Both the position numbers and the translations under genes were made by a program. 64,000 nucleotides of DNA, taken from contig NZ_CP014835.1 in the NCBI RefSeq assembly GCF_001598035.1, positions 1,959,001 through 2,023,000 of the forward strand. The letters are read 5' to 3'. The notes beneath the pieces are model-generated. The model searched no databases. It saw nothing but the letters and a program-made list of their open reading frames with translations, and was not told where the DNA came from. This DNA comes from Streptococcus halotolerans. Its GTDB lineage: Bacteria > Bacillota > Bacilli > Lactobacillales > Streptococcaceae. Each line of letters begins with the position of its first letter. Position 1 is the first letter of the stretch. Of the stretch, positions 48,281-57,767 are shown piece by piece.

Positions 48281-48307
48281 AAACTTATTTTTAGAGGAGA
48301 AAAGGAC

Positions 48308-49395
48308 ATGATAAAACAACTTAATTTAAAAGGTCACCTTTTAACTGCCATTTCTTATTTGATCCCTATCGTTTGTGGGGCAGGATTTCTTGTAGCTATT
48401 GGTCTTGCAATGGGTGGGAGTGTTCCAGATGCTCTTGTGGCAGGTGAATTTACATTCTGGGATACTCTCGCAACAATGGGAGGAAAAGCATTAGTGTTGT
48501 TATTGCAACAGGAATTGCATTTTCTATCGCAGGTAAACCAGGTATCGCCCCAGGTTTTGTTGTAGGGCTTGTTGCCAATGCCATTGGGGCAGGATTTATT
48601 GGTGGAATTTTAGGAGGTTATATTGCAGGTTACTTAGCACTTGTGATTTTAAAAAAAATTAAAGTGCCTTCTTGGGCAAAAGGGTTGATGCCTACCTTAA
48701 TAGTTCCATTTCTATCATCGTTTGTTAGCGGTATGATTATGATTTATGTTATTGGTGGACCAATTGCTGCCTTTACCTCATGGTTAACGGGCTTCCTACA
48801 AAGTCTCGGTGATACTTCAAACGGTGTTATGGGAGCTGTTGTTGGTGTACTTAGTGCTGTTGACTTCGGTGGGCCACTTAACAAGACAGTTTATGCCTTT
48901 GTTTTAACTTTACAAGCTGAAGGAGTCAAAGAGCCGTTGACAGCATTACAATTGGTTAATACAGCCACTCCAGTTGGGTTTGGTTTTGCTTACCTAGTTG
49001 CTAAATTACTAAAGAAAAATATTTATACAAAAAATGAAATTGAAACACTAAAATCAGCTGTACCAATGGGAATTGTTAATATTGTTGAGGGTGTTATTCC
49101 AATCGTTATGAATAATCTGGTACCTGGCTTGATTGCTACAGCTATTGGTGGAGCTGTTGGCGGCTCAGTATCAATGGCTATGGGAGCAGATTCAAGCGTT
49201 CCATTTGGCGGTGTGTTAATGCTACCAACTATGACGAAGCCCATAGCAGGTATTTGTGCACTGTTAGCTAATATTCTTGTGACAGGGATTGTATATGCAA
49301 TTCTTAAAAAGAATGTTACAGAAAAAGATGAAGTTGCTATTGTCAATGCTGAAGATGAAGAAGATATTGATTTTGATGACATTGAAATTTTGTAA
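48308..49395 (+). pseudogene. PTS fructose-family EIIC, frameshifted
   Basis: The 5' part reads EIIC for 62 residues, then leaves frame after GGKAL near 48,495 and stops at 48565. The correct continuation (VVIATGIAFSIAGKPGIAPG) starts in the -1 frame at about the same point and runs on to 49395. By comparison with the family, about 10 bases seem to be missing (the codons for GLLP or similar), though one missing base would shift the frame equally. The whole membrane domain is otherwise intact (about eight helices, ending EEDIDFDDIEIL). The PTS is probably inactive unless the call comes from a sequencing error. Confidence 0.85.
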
Positions 49396-49406
49396 GGAGA
49401 AAAAGT

Positions 49407-50105
49407 ATGTCAAAAGTAGAATTTTCACCGTCACTAATGACCATGGATTTGGACAAATTTACAGAGCAGATTACTTTTTTAAATGATCATGTTAGCTCAT
49501 ACCATATTGATATTATGGATGGACATTTTGTCCCTAATATTACTTTATCGCCGTGGTTCATTGAAGAGGTCAGAAAAATATCTACCTTGCCTATGTCAGC
49601 TCATCTCATGGTTACTGACCCTACGTTTTGGGTTGATCAATTGATAAATGTAAATGCGGAATGGATATGTATCCATGCAGAGGTGCTAAATGGACTGGCT
49701 TTCCGTTTATTTGATAAAATTCATAATGCAGGTCTAAAAACAGGTGTTGTCTTAAATCCTGAAACACCTATTGAGACTATCCTTCCTTATATTACTTTAG
49801 TTGATAAAGTTACTATTATGACAGTGGATCCTGGGTTTGCAGGACAGCGTTTTCTTGAAAGTACATTAGATAAGATTGTTGAACTAAAGGCTTTGAGAAA
49901 AAAAAATGACCATCACTTTGTGATAGAAATGGATGGTTCTTCAAGTCGCAAAACTTTTAAACAAATTGATAAAGCTGGTCCAGATATATATGTCATCGGA
50001 CGAAGCGGACTATTTGGCCTTTCTGAAAATATTGAAGAATCATGGGATATCATGACAAAAGATTATTTTGAAATGACTGGTAAAACAGTAGAATGTAATG
50101 ATTAG
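49407..50105 (+). CDS. alsE: D-allulose-6-phosphate 3-epimerase
   Basis: A 232-residue TIM-barrel epimerase of the ribulose-phosphate 3-epimerase superfamily. SPSLMTMDL, HIDIMDGHFVPN, TVDPGFAGQ and EMDGS follow the known E. coli AlsE more closely than Rpe. It would convert allulose-6-phosphate to fructose-6-phosphate. It is the last gene of the PTS operon, 11 bp after the EIIC gene, which suggests that the PTS carried allulose or a related ketose. The sugar is inferred. Confidence 0.88.
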   Translation: MSKVEFSPSLMTMDLDKFTEQITFLNDHVSSYHIDIMDGHFVPNITLSPWFIEEVRKISTLPMSAHLMVTDPTFWVDQLINVNAEWICIHAEVLNGLAFRLFDKIHNAGLKTGVVLNPETPIETILPYITLVDKVTIMTVDPGFAGQRFLESTLDKIVELKALRKKNDHHFVIEMDGSSSRKTFKQIDKAGPDIYVIGRSGLFGLSENIEESWDIMTKDYFEMTGKTVECND

Positions 50106-50251
50106 AAGTTTATAAAGCATTATTTTTAATAGTTACTTACAAAACCATTCTCCCTTTTCCAGATTTTCACCAATCGTTTCTGTAAATAACCTATGAAATC
50201 CAGTAAAAATTTAATAAAAAATAAGAAACTTATGAAAGTGTCAGCACGATA

Positions 50252-50280
50252 TTGACTTCAGTGAGGAAAGCGATTACAAT
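50252..50280 (+). promoter_or_regulatory. fsa promoter with cre site in the spacer
   Basis: -35 TTGACT (50252-50257), 17-bp spacer, -10 TACAAT (50275-50280). The spacer and -10 hold GGAAAGCGATTACA, a cre-like site. Confidence 0.72.
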
Positions 50281-50352
50281 GCAAAGTGGATGACGTTGTG
50301 ATAATGTCATCCTAGAAACTAATTTATTTTTAAAAGATTTGAAGGAGTTCTT

Positions 50353-50997
50353 ATGAAATTTTTTCTAGACACAGCAAATGTTACAGCGATTAAAGAGATT
50401 CATCGCTTAGGTGTGGTGGATGGCGTGACCACCAATCCGACTATCATTTCAAAAGAGGGACGTGATTTTGAAGAGGTCATCAAAGAGATTTGTACCATTG
50501 TTGATGGGCCTGTTTCAGCTGAGGTGACGGGGCTCTTAGCTGATGAGATGGTTGAAGAAGCTAGAACAATTGCTAAGTGGGCAGACAATGTCGTGGTTAA
50601 AATTCCAATGACAACAGAAGGCCTTAAAGCTGTTCATATCTTATCAAAAGAAGGTATTAAGACTAATGTGACCCTTATCTTCACAGTTTCTCAAGGCTTG
50701 ATGGCCATGAAAGCGGGAGCGACCTTTATCAGTCCATTCATAGGTCGTTTAGAAGATATTGGCACAGATGCTTATCAGTTGATTTTAGAATTGAGAAACA
50801 TCATTGACCTGTATGATTTTAAAACTGAAATCATTGCTGCAAGCATTCGAAATACAGCTCACGTTGAAAGAGTCGCCGGACTTGGTGCACATATTGCTAC
50901 AATACCAGATGCCCTGTTTGAGAAAATGACGAAACATCCTTTAACGGATTCTGGTATTGAAACCTTCTTAAAAGATTGGGAAGCTTTCAAAAACTAA
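50353..50997 (+). CDS. fsa: Fructose-6-phosphate aldolase/transaldolase-like protein
   Basis: A 214-residue short transaldolase (Fsa/TalC class). TTNPTI, the Schiff-base Lys (K83 in VVVKIPMT) and TNVTLIF are the family signatures. It either cleaves fructose-6-phosphate to dihydroxyacetone and glyceraldehyde-3-phosphate or acts as a transaldolase. GAAGGAG precedes the ATG. A cre-regulated promoter and the nearby alsE and tkt suggest a role in ketose metabolism. A terminator follows. Confidence 0.92.
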   Translation: MKFFLDTANVTAIKEIHRLGVVDGVTTNPTIISKEGRDFEEVIKEICTIVDGPVSAEVTGLLADEMVEEARTIAKWADNVVVKIPMTTEGLKAVHILSKEGIKTNVTLIFTVSQGLMAMKAGATFISPFIGRLEDIGTDAYQLILELRNIIDLYDFKTEIIAASIRNTAHVERVAGLGAHIATIPDALFEKMTKHPLTDSGIETFLKDWEAFKN

Positions 50998-51009
50998 AGC
51001 AGGGGACTA

Positions 51010-51034
51010 AAGGCTGATTCAATCAGCCTTTTTT
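51010..51034 (+). terminator. Intrinsic terminator after fsa
   Basis: AAGGCTGA / TCAGCCTT with a short loop and TTTT. The next gene starts only 10 bases later. Confidence 0.85.
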
Positions 51035-51043
51035 AGAAATAAA

Positions 51044-51706
51044 ATGATTAAAGTAATTTATTTTGATATTGATGATACTCTTTACGACCAATTCAAACCA
51101 TTTGAGGATGCTTTTAAAACAGTTTTCCCTCATTTGCAAATCGATATTAGACAAGCCTATCTCAACAGTAGGCAATATAGTGATCAAGTATTTGAAGCCA
51201 CCGAAAATGGCACATTAGATCTTAAAACAATGCACAGGCAGAGGATTCAAACAGCTTTGAAATCATTATCTCTATCGATCACAGATGATGAAGCTGATTC
51301 GTTTCAAAGGCGTTATGCAGCCAATCAAAGGCATATTACATTAGATAGTTCATTGAGGTCTTCGTTTGATGCTTTAAAGGCGAGTGGAGTTACTCTTGGG
51401 ATAATAACCAATGGCCCTCTGGAGCATCAAATGCGCAAGATCCATCAACTAGGTTTAGCGAACTGGGTCGATGAAGACCATATTTACATTTCATCAGAGC
51501 AAGGGATTGCCAAGCCTGATATACGATTGTTTGATTTAGCGAGAAAAGGCCTGTATTCTCCAGAAGACTGTCTTTATATTGGTGATTCCTTTGATAATGA
51601 TGTTGTTGGTGCAAAGTCAGCAGGTTGGCAGGTCATCTGGTTTAATCGTCGAAATAAACCACTGCCTTCTTCTCAGTATTCCCCAGATTATCAGGTAACT
51701 AAATGA
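51044..51706 (+). CDS. HAD family hydrolase (YjjG/PynA type)
   Basis: A 220-residue HAD with motif I YFDIDDTLYDQ, motif II GIITNGP, a Lys in GIAKPDIRL and motif IV GDSFDNDVVGAK. This is the YjjG/PynA-like subfamily of nucleotide or sugar phosphatases. The ATG comes 10 bases after a terminator and has no Shine-Dalgarno, so the mRNA may be leaderless. The substrate is unknown. Confidence 0.88.
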   Translation: MIKVIYFDIDDTLYDQFKPFEDAFKTVFPHLQIDIRQAYLNSRQYSDQVFEATENGTLDLKTMHRQRIQTALKSLSLSITDDEADSFQRRYAANQRHITLDSSLRSSFDALKASGVTLGIITNGPLEHQMRKIHQLGLANWVDEDHIYISSEQGIAKPDIRLFDLARKGLYSPEDCLYIGDSFDNDVVGAKSAGWQVIWFNRRNKPLPSSQYSPDYQVTK

Positions 51707-51761
51707 TTTGTGCAAATTGCTGCTAGATTTCATTAATTAGACAGAAAAACCGATGATTTTA

Positions 51762-51783
51762 TGATATAATAAAAACGATTACA
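51762..51783 (+). promoter_or_regulatory. tkt promoter with cre site
   Basis: Extended -10 TGATATAAT (51762-51770), followed at once by AAAAACGATTACA (51771-51783), a cre-like site at the start of transcription. Confidence 0.7.
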
Positions 51784-51835
51784 GACTTATTTTTGTGAAA
51801 TGGTTGATGCCATTTCTTGTCATAGAGGAGGAATT

Positions 51836-53821
51836 ATGACTTTTGATACAGTTGATCAATTAGCGGTAAATACCATTCGCTCACTTTCAATGGATATGAT
51901 CCAAAAAGCCAATTCAGGTCATCCAGGGCTCCCTATGGGTGCAGCACCAATGGCCTACGTGCTTTGGAATCAATTTTTGAATATAAACCCTAAAACAAAC
52001 CGTTCGTGGACTAACCGCGACCGTTTTGTCCTATCAGCGGGTCATGGAAGCGCCTTGATTTATAGTTTACTTCACTTGTCAGGTTATGACGTCACGATGG
52101 AAGATATTAAGAACTTTCGTCAGTTTGGCTCAAAAACACCAGGTCACCCTGAAGTAAATCATACTGATGGTGTCGAAGCTACAACGGGACCACTTGGTCA
52201 AGGAATTGCGAACGCTGTCGGAATGGCAATGGCTGAAGCGCACTTGGCTGCCAAATACAATAAACCTGATTTTAATATTGTCGATCATTATACTTTCGCT
52301 CTCAATGGTGATGGTGATTTGATGGAGGGGGTTTCTCAAGAAGCAGCTAGTCTCGCTGGACACTTGAAATTGGGTAAATTAGTGCTCCTTTATGATTCAA
52401 ATGACATTTCACTTGATGGTCCAACGTCAATGGCTTTCACAGAAGACGTTAAGGGACGCTTTGAAGCTTACGGATGGCAGCATCTTCTAGTCGAAGATGG
52501 CAATGATTTAGAGGCTATTGCTAAAGCTATCGAAGAAGCAAAAGCAGAGTCAGACAAACCTACCATTATTGAAATCAAAACCATCATTGGTTATGGAGCG
52601 AAAAACCAAGGAACATCAGCGGTTCACGGTGCCCCACTTGGTGATGAAGGGATTGCACACGCTAAAGAAGTTTACGGTTATGACTATCCTGCTTTTACAG
52701 TGCCTGAAGAAGTGGCTGAGCGATTTGCGACAGGACTCCAAGCACGTGGTGAAAAAGCAGAAGCTGCTTGGAATGAACTCTTTGCTAAATATGAAGCCAA
52801 ATATCCTGAATTAGCCGCAGACTATAAAGCAGCCTTCGAATTGAAACCAGTTGAAGTAGAACTCGATGCCCATGAAGTTGGCCAAAGCTCTGCTAGCCGT
52901 GTAACAAGTCAAGCAGCCATCCAACAAATTTCTGAGCAAGTATCATACTTCTGGGGTGGTTCTGCAGACCTTTCAGGTTCAAACAACACTATGGTCAAGG
53001 CTGAAACTGACTTCCAGGCAGACAATTACAAAGGTCGTAACATTTGGTTTGGCGTTCGTGAATTTGCTATGGCTGCAGCGATGAACGGTGTAGCTCTTCA
53101 CGGTGGTAGCCGGATTTATGGCGGAACATTCTTTGTCTTCTCAAATTACCTACTCCCAGCTGTTCGTATGGCAGCCCTAGCTGAATTACCAACTGTCTAT
53201 GTCATGACTCATGACTCAGTTGCTGTTGGAGAGGACGGACCAACTCACGAACCAATCGAGCAATTGGCAAGTGTTCGTTCAATGCCAAACCTTAACGTTA
53301 TTCGCCCAGCTGATGGTAACGAGGTCAATGCGGCTTGGAAACGTGCCCTTCGCGAAACTAAAACTCCAACCATGCTTGTTCTAACACGTCAAAATCTACC
53401 AGTTCTTGAAGGAACGGCAGAATTGGCTGAAGAAGGGCTTAACAAGGGTGCCTACATTCTTTCAGAAGCAAAAGGTGATCTTGATGGTATTATTATCGCA
53501 ACAGGTTCTGAAGTAAAATTGGCACTTGACACACAAGCTTCTCTAGCTGAAGAAGGGATTCACGTTCGTGTGGTTTCCATGCCATCTCAAAACCTTTTTG
53601 ATGCGCAAACACCAGAGTATAAAGAAGAAGTTCTCCCAAGTTCTGTAACCAAACGCCTTGCTATCGAGGCAGCAGCAAGCTACGGTTGGGAACGTTATAC
53701 AGGCTTAAAAGGGGCAACCCTTACCATTGATACTTGGGGAACATCTGCTCCGGGAAATAAAATCTTTGAAGAGTATGGCTTTACAGTAGAGAATGCTAGT
53801 CAATTGTATAAATCACTTTAA
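51836..53821 (+). CDS. tkt: Transketolase
   Basis: A 661-residue thiamine-diphosphate enzyme of the pentose-phosphate pathway. Motifs include [28 protein letters not shown] (ThDP-binding GDG) and the C-terminal [20 protein letters not shown]. The ATG at 51836 has AGAGGAGG upstream; longer in-frame starts run into the promoter. It is under CcpA-like control. A terminator follows. Confidence 0.98.
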   Translation: MTFDTVDQLAVNTIRSLSMDMIQKANSGHPGLPMGAAPMAYVLWNQFLNINPKTNRSWTNRDRFVLSAGHGSALIYSLLHLSGYDVTMEDIKNFRQFGSKTPGHPEVNHTDGVEATTGPLGQGIANAVGMAMAEAHLAAKYNKPDFNIVDHYTFALNGDGDLMEGVSQEAASLAGHLKLGKLVLLYDSNDISLDGPTSMAFTEDVKGRFEAYGWQHLLVEDGNDLEAIAKAIEEAKAESDKPTIIEIKTIIGYGAKNQGTSAVHGAPLGDEGIAHAKEVYGYDYPAFTVPEEVAERFATGLQARGEKAEAAWNELFAKYEAKYPELAADYKAAFELKPVEVELDAHEVGQSSASRVTSQAAIQQISEQVSYFWGGSADLSGSNNTMVKAETDFQADNYKGRNIWFGVREFAMAAAMNGVALHGGSRIYGGTFFVFSNYLLPAVRMAALAELPTVYVMTHDSVAVGEDGPTHEPIEQLASVRSMPNLNVIRPADGNEVNAAWKRALRETKTPTMLVLTRQNLPVLEGTAELAEEGLNKGAYILSEAKGDLDGIIIATGSEVKLALDTQASLAEEGIHVRVVSMPSQNLFDAQTPEYKEEVLPSSVTKRLAIEAAASYGWERYTGLKGATLTIDTWGTSAPGNKIFEEYGFTVENASQLYKSL

Positions 53822-53827
53822 TTAGTC

Positions 53828-53855
53828 AAAAAGTCTCATGATATGAGGCTTTTTT
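53828..53855 (+). terminator. Intrinsic terminator after tkt
   Basis: AAAAAGTCTCAT / ATGAGGCTTTTT, 12 pairs with one G-U, 3-base loop. Confidence 0.9.
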
Positions 53856-53889
53856 GATGTTCAAGCTATTCTAATGTTTAAAAATTTAG

Positions 53890-53895
53890 TATAAT
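53890..53895 (+). promoter_or_regulatory. proB -10 box, probably leaderless
   Basis: TATAAT ends 6 bases before the proB ATG. No Shine-Dalgarno lies between them. Confidence 0.6.
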
Positions 53896-53901
53896 TTGCC
53901 T

Positions 53902-54705
53902 ATGAAGCGAGAATTTAGTAAGGTAAAACGTTTGGTGATCAAAATAGGGACTAGCTCCTTAGTGCTGTCAAACGGAAAAATAAATTTAGAAAAAATAGAC
54001 CAACTGGCTTTTGTCATCGCCAGTCTTCACAACAAGGGACTAGAAGTCGTTTTGGTTTCTTCTGGAGCCATGGGGTTTGGTTTAAACCTTTTAGACATGG
54101 ATAGACGCCCACAAGAATTATCAAAACAACAGGCCATCTCAAGTGTTGGTCAGGTAGCTATGATGAGCCTCTATGCTCAGATTTTCTCACATTATCAAAC
54201 CAATGTGTCGCAAATTCTATTGACACGTGACGTAGTTGAATTTCCAGAAAGCTTGGAAAATGTGACGAATGCCTTTGAAAGTCTTTTGAATTTGGGGATT
54301 GTCCCCATTGTCAATGAAAATGATGCCGTCAGTGTTGATGAAATGGATCACGCCACTAAGTTTGGTGACAACGACCGCTTGTCAGCTATTGTCGCAAAGA
54401 TTGTCAAAGCAGATTTGCTGATTATGTTATCAGATATTGACGGTCTTTTTGACAAAAATCCAACCATCTATGACGATGCCACTTTGAGAACCAGTGTGAG
54501 CGAGATTACTGAGGAGATTTTAAAATCAGCTGGCGGTGCTGGCTCTAAGTTTGGAACTGGTGGCATGCTCAGCAAGATCCAGTCAGCACAAATGATGTTT
54601 GACTATAATGGGGCCATGGTCTTAATGAATGGGAAAAACCCAAGGGATATTCTCAGAGTACTCGATGGTCAAATCATCGGTACCCTCTTTAAACAAGAAA
54701 AATAG
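53902..54705 (+). CDS. proB: Glutamate 5-kinase
   Basis: A 267-residue kinase for the first step of proline synthesis. The amino-acid kinase fold has [19 protein letters not shown] and [13 protein letters not shown]. It lacks the C-terminal PUA domain of the E. coli enzyme (367 residues), a known short form. ATG 53902 is preceded by a -10 box, not a Shine-Dalgarno. A longer TTG start at 53896 overlaps the region just after the -10 and is not used. It is followed by proA after 9 bp. Confidence 0.95.
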   Translation: MKREFSKVKRLVIKIGTSSLVLSNGKINLEKIDQLAFVIASLHNKGLEVVLVSSGAMGFGLNLLDMDRRPQELSKQQAISSVGQVAMMSLYAQIFSHYQTNVSQILLTRDVVEFPESLENVTNAFESLLNLGIVPIVNENDAVSVDEMDHATKFGDNDRLSAIVAKIVKADLLIMLSDIDGLFDKNPTIYDDATLRTSVSEITEEILKSAGGAGSKFGTGGMLSKIQSAQMMFDYNGAMVLMNGKNPRDILRVLDGQIIGTLFKQEK

Positions 54706-54714
54706 GAAAAGGTT

Positions 54715-55965
54715 ATGTCAGTAATTGAAAGACTTGGAAAACAAGCAAAAGTGGCTAGTTGTGAGTTAGCCTCTTTGTCAACCATTGCTAAAAATCAACT
54801 GCTCTTGGCTTTGGCCGACGCCTTGGTGAACTCTTCAGCCATTATTTTGGAAGCCAATGCTAAAGACGTGGCAGCTGCAGCAGAACATGGCATTTCAGAC
54901 GTTATGGTCGATCGTCTACGTCTAACGGAAGAACGTATCCAAGCCATGGCAGAAGGCGTTAGTCAAGTAGCAGACTTATCTGATCCTGTTGGACAGGTTG
55001 TGCGTGGTTATACTAATTTGGACGGTTTGAAAATTGTTCAAAAACGAGTTCCGCTTGGAGTGCTTGCGATGATTTTTGAGAGTCGTCCTAATGTCTCCAT
55101 TGATGCCTTTAGTCTTGCCTTAAAGACCAATAATGCTATCATTCTGCGCGGCGGTAAGGATGCTATCCATTCTAACAAAGCCCTTATTCAGGTGGCGCGT
55201 CAGGTTATTCAAGAAGCTGGTTACAATTCTGATTTTGTTCAGTTGGTAGAAGATACCTCACATGCTGTAGCGGAAGAATTAATGGTGGCTACTGATTACG
55301 TTGATGTTCTTATTCCACGTGGTGGCGCACGCCTTATTCAAACGGTTAAAGAAAAAGCCAAGGTACCAGTCATTGAGACAGGGGTTGGTAATGTTCATAT
55401 CTATGTGGATAAGTATGCTGATTTAGATATGGCGACTGACATCGTGATCAATGCTAAAACTTCGCGACCAAGCGTTTGTAATGCAGCAGAAAGTCTCGTG
55501 GTGCATCGCCATGTAGCGGCAGACTTCTTTCCAAAGTTAGAAGCAGCATTAGCTGACAAACAAAAGATTGAATTTAGAGCAGACCAAGCTGCCATGCCTT
55601 ATTTGAAAAATCCTGTTGAAGCGACAGAAGAAGACTTTGCGACGGAGTTTCTAGATTACATCTTATCGGTTAAAGTGGTTGACCATTTTGAAGAGGCGCT
55701 GGACTGGGTAAACCGTTATACAAGCCATCATTCAGAAGCTATTGTGACCCATGATATTAGAAGAGCAGAAATGTTCCAAGATAGTATTGACGCAGCAGCC
55801 GTCTATGTCAATGCCTCGACTCGCTTTACAGATGGATTTGTTTTCGGATTAGGGGCCGAAATTGGCATTTCAACGCAAAAAATGCATGCACGTGGACCAA
55901 TGGGCTTAGAAGCTTTAACGTCAACCAAGTTTTACATCAATGGACAAGGCCAAATTAGAGAATAA
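54715..55965 (+). CDS. proA: Glutamate-5-semialdehyde dehydrogenase
   Basis: A 416-residue NADPH-dependent aldehyde-dehydrogenase-family enzyme, the second step of proline synthesis. The catalytic Cys lies in [11 protein letters not shown], and [12 protein letters not shown] is typical of ProA. AGGAAAAGG precedes the ATG. It is cotranscribed with proB. proC is not in the window. Confidence 0.97.
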   Translation: MSVIERLGKQAKVASCELASLSTIAKNQLLLALADALVNSSAIILEANAKDVAAAAEHGISDVMVDRLRLTEERIQAMAEGVSQVADLSDPVGQVVRGYTNLDGLKIVQKRVPLGVLAMIFESRPNVSIDAFSLALKTNNAIILRGGKDAIHSNKALIQVARQVIQEAGYNSDFVQLVEDTSHAVAEELMVATDYVDVLIPRGGARLIQTVKEKAKVPVIETGVGNVHIYVDKYADLDMATDIVINAKTSRPSVCNAAESLVVHRHVAADFFPKLEAALADKQKIEFRADQAAMPYLKNPVEATEEDFATEFLDYILSVKVVDHFEEALDWVNRYTSHHSEAIVTHDIRRAEMFQDSIDAAAVYVNASTRFTDGFVFGLGAEIGISTQKMHARGPMGLEALTSTKFYINGQGQIRE

Positions 55966-55985
55966 GTCATTTTAGGAGGACAGTT

Positions 55986-56384
55986 ATGACCAGCCAGAAC
56001 GACGAAGCTAAAGAAGCTTTAAGACAGTTATTACATGCGATTGACGATTGTCAGAATGATCTTAAAAACCTCAATGACTGGAGCATTATAGACTTGATTG
56101 CTGGAAATGCTTTTATGAGTGCTATTAAACGAGATAAGATCACTAAAGTCAATCAGAAATTAGAAGGATTAAACCAGCTAAGAAAGATAACTCAAGAAAA
56201 ACTCAGTAATGTGGAACTTGGCTTGGTTACTGATATTTCTAATTCAAAAAGCGATAGATTCTGGGATATTTGGGCAGACAATGTCTATACCGATTGGAAA
56301 GTTGGCAAGGAAATATCAGCAGTCTCTGAACAGATCAGCTCTTTGAAAGAAGACGTTAGAGACCTGCTGGACAGACTTTCCTAG
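55986..56384 (+). CDS. Hypothetical coiled-coil protein
   Basis: A 132-residue acidic protein that I do not recognise. It is largely helical, with a possible coiled coil over residues 1-30 and 90-130. The middle (DWSIIDLIAGNAFMSAIKRDK) is the most conserved-looking part. AGGAGG precedes the ATG, 20 bp after proA, so it is likely cotranscribed. No membrane helix or catalytic motif is seen. Confidence 0.75.
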   Translation: MTSQNDEAKEALRQLLHAIDDCQNDLKNLNDWSIIDLIAGNAFMSAIKRDKITKVNQKLEGLNQLRKITQEKLSNVELGLVTDISNSKSDRFWDIWADNVYTDWKVGKEISAVSEQISSLKEDVRDLLDRLS

Positions 56385-56472
56385 TTTCAGCAAAACTGAA
56401 GTCGATAGTATTATCCGCCAAACTCTAGTGACCATGTCCGTCTGCCTATTTAAGACAAGCAAGATTCATTTA

Positions 56473-56481
56473 TGATATAAT
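56473..56481 (+). promoter_or_regulatory. Extended -10 of rsmH, probably leaderless
   Basis: TGATATAAT, perfect extended -10, 7 bases before the rsmH ATG. It starts the rsmH-ftsL-pbp2X-mraY operon. Confidence 0.7.
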
Positions 56482-56488
56482 AAAGGTT

Positions 56489-57439
56489 ATGACTAAAGAC
56501 TTTCATCATGTAACAGTGCTTTTGCACGAAACCGTTGATATGCTTGATATCAAGCCCGACGGCATATATGTGGATGCGACCCTAGGTGGTGCAGGCCACT
56601 CGTCTTATCTGTTATCTCAATTAAGCGAAAAGGGACACCTTTACTGTTTTGATCAAGATCAGACCGCTATTGATAATGCCCAAGTAAAACTAAAAAACTA
56701 CATTGACAAGGGGATGGTCACCTTCATCAAAGACAATTTCCGTCATTTGAAGTCTAATCTAGGCCAACTAGGAGTGACTGAGATTGATGGGATTTTGTAT
56801 GATTTGGGCGTTTCTAGCCCCCAATTAGATGAACGGGAACGTGGCTTTTCTTACAAACAAGATGCTCCTCTTGATATGCGCATGAACCGCCAAGCAGAGT
56901 TAAGTGCTTATGATGTTGTTAACACTTATGATTACCATGACTTAGTGCGGATTTTCTTTAAGTATGGTGAGGATAAATTCTCTAAACAGATTGCTCGTAA
57001 GATCGAACAGGCGCGTCAAGTCAAGCCCATTGGGACTACAACCGAATTGGCAGAGTTGATTAAATCAGCTAAACCCGCTAAAGAACTTAAGAAAAAAGGT
57101 CACCCAGCTAAGCAGATTTTTCAAGCTATCCGTATTGAAGTTAACGATGAATTAGGCGCAGCTGATGATTCCATCCAAGAAGCCCTAGATTTACTGGCTG
57201 TCGATGGACGAATCGCTGTGATTACCTTTCACTCTTTGGAGGATCGCTTAGCGAAACAACTTTTTAAAGAAGCCTCAACAGTGGAAGTGCCAAAAGGTTT
57301 GCCATTTATCCCAGATGACTTACAACCCAAAATGGAGCTAGTTAACCGCAAGCCAATTTTGCCGAGTCAAGAAGAATTAGAAGCGAATAATCGTGCTCAC
57401 TCAGCTAAATTGCGAGTGGCAAAAAAAGTTAGGAAATAA
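56489..57439 (+). CDS. rsmH: 16S rRNA (cytosine-1402-N4) methyltransferase
   Basis: A 316-residue SAM-dependent methyltransferase (formerly MraW) acting on 16S rRNA C1402. The SAM-binding [10 protein letters not shown] and [19 protein letters not shown] are typical. It is the first gene of the division-wall cluster, with a -10 box 7 bases before its ATG. ftsL follows after 2 bp. Confidence 0.97.
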   Translation: MTKDFHHVTVLLHETVDMLDIKPDGIYVDATLGGAGHSSYLLSQLSEKGHLYCFDQDQTAIDNAQVKLKNYIDKGMVTFIKDNFRHLKSNLGQLGVTEIDGILYDLGVSSPQLDERERGFSYKQDAPLDMRMNRQAELSAYDVVNTYDYHDLVRIFFKYGEDKFSKQIARKIEQARQVKPIGTTTELAELIKSAKPAKELKKKGHPAKQIFQAIRIEVNDELGAADDSIQEALDLLAVDGRIAVITFHSLEDRLAKQLFKEASTVEVPKGLPFIPDDLQPKMELVNRKPILPSQEELEANNRAHSAKLRVAKKVRK

Positions 57440-57441
57440 AT

Positions 57442-57765
57442 ATGCCAAACGAAACCAAACGTGAAGCGCTTACGGAAGCTTTGCAAAAACGAATCCGTAC
57501 GTTTACACGCATTGAAAAGGCTTTTTATGGAGCTATTGTGATAACAGCTATTTTTATGGCGATTAGCATCATCTATTTGCAAAGTCGTAACATGCAGATA
57601 CAACAAGAAATCAATCATTGGAATGTTGAAATCAATGGCGCTCAAACAGACTTGAATGATGCTAAGCAAGAAGTCAATGAATTGAGCCGTTATGATCGGA
57701 TTGCTGAAATTGCTAAAAAAGCCGGTCTAACCATTCAGAATGACAATATTCAAAACGTGGAGTAG
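57442..57765 (+). CDS. ftsL: Cell division protein FtsL
   Basis: A 107-residue bitopic membrane protein. A cytoplasmic basic stretch is followed by one membrane helix (about residues 28-47) and an extracellular coiled coil. FtsL works with DivIC and DivIB at the septum. Sequence conservation in the family is low, so the call rests on position between rsmH and pbp2X, and on topology. Confidence 0.93.
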   Translation: MPNETKREALTEALQKRIRTFTRIEKAFYGAIVITAIFMAISIIYLQSRNMQIQQEINHWNVEINGAQTDLNDAKQEVNELSRYDRIAEIAKKAGLTIQNDNIQNVE

Positions 57766-57767
57766 GA

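Noticed and set aside
49407..50105. Calling the gene ribulose-phosphate 3-epimerase Rpe
   Set aside because: The motif spacing and the TLSPWF and LNPETPIE segments follow AlsE more closely.
50353..50997. Calling the gene classical transaldolase TalA/B
   Set aside because: It is about 100 residues shorter and has the Fsa/TalC signatures.
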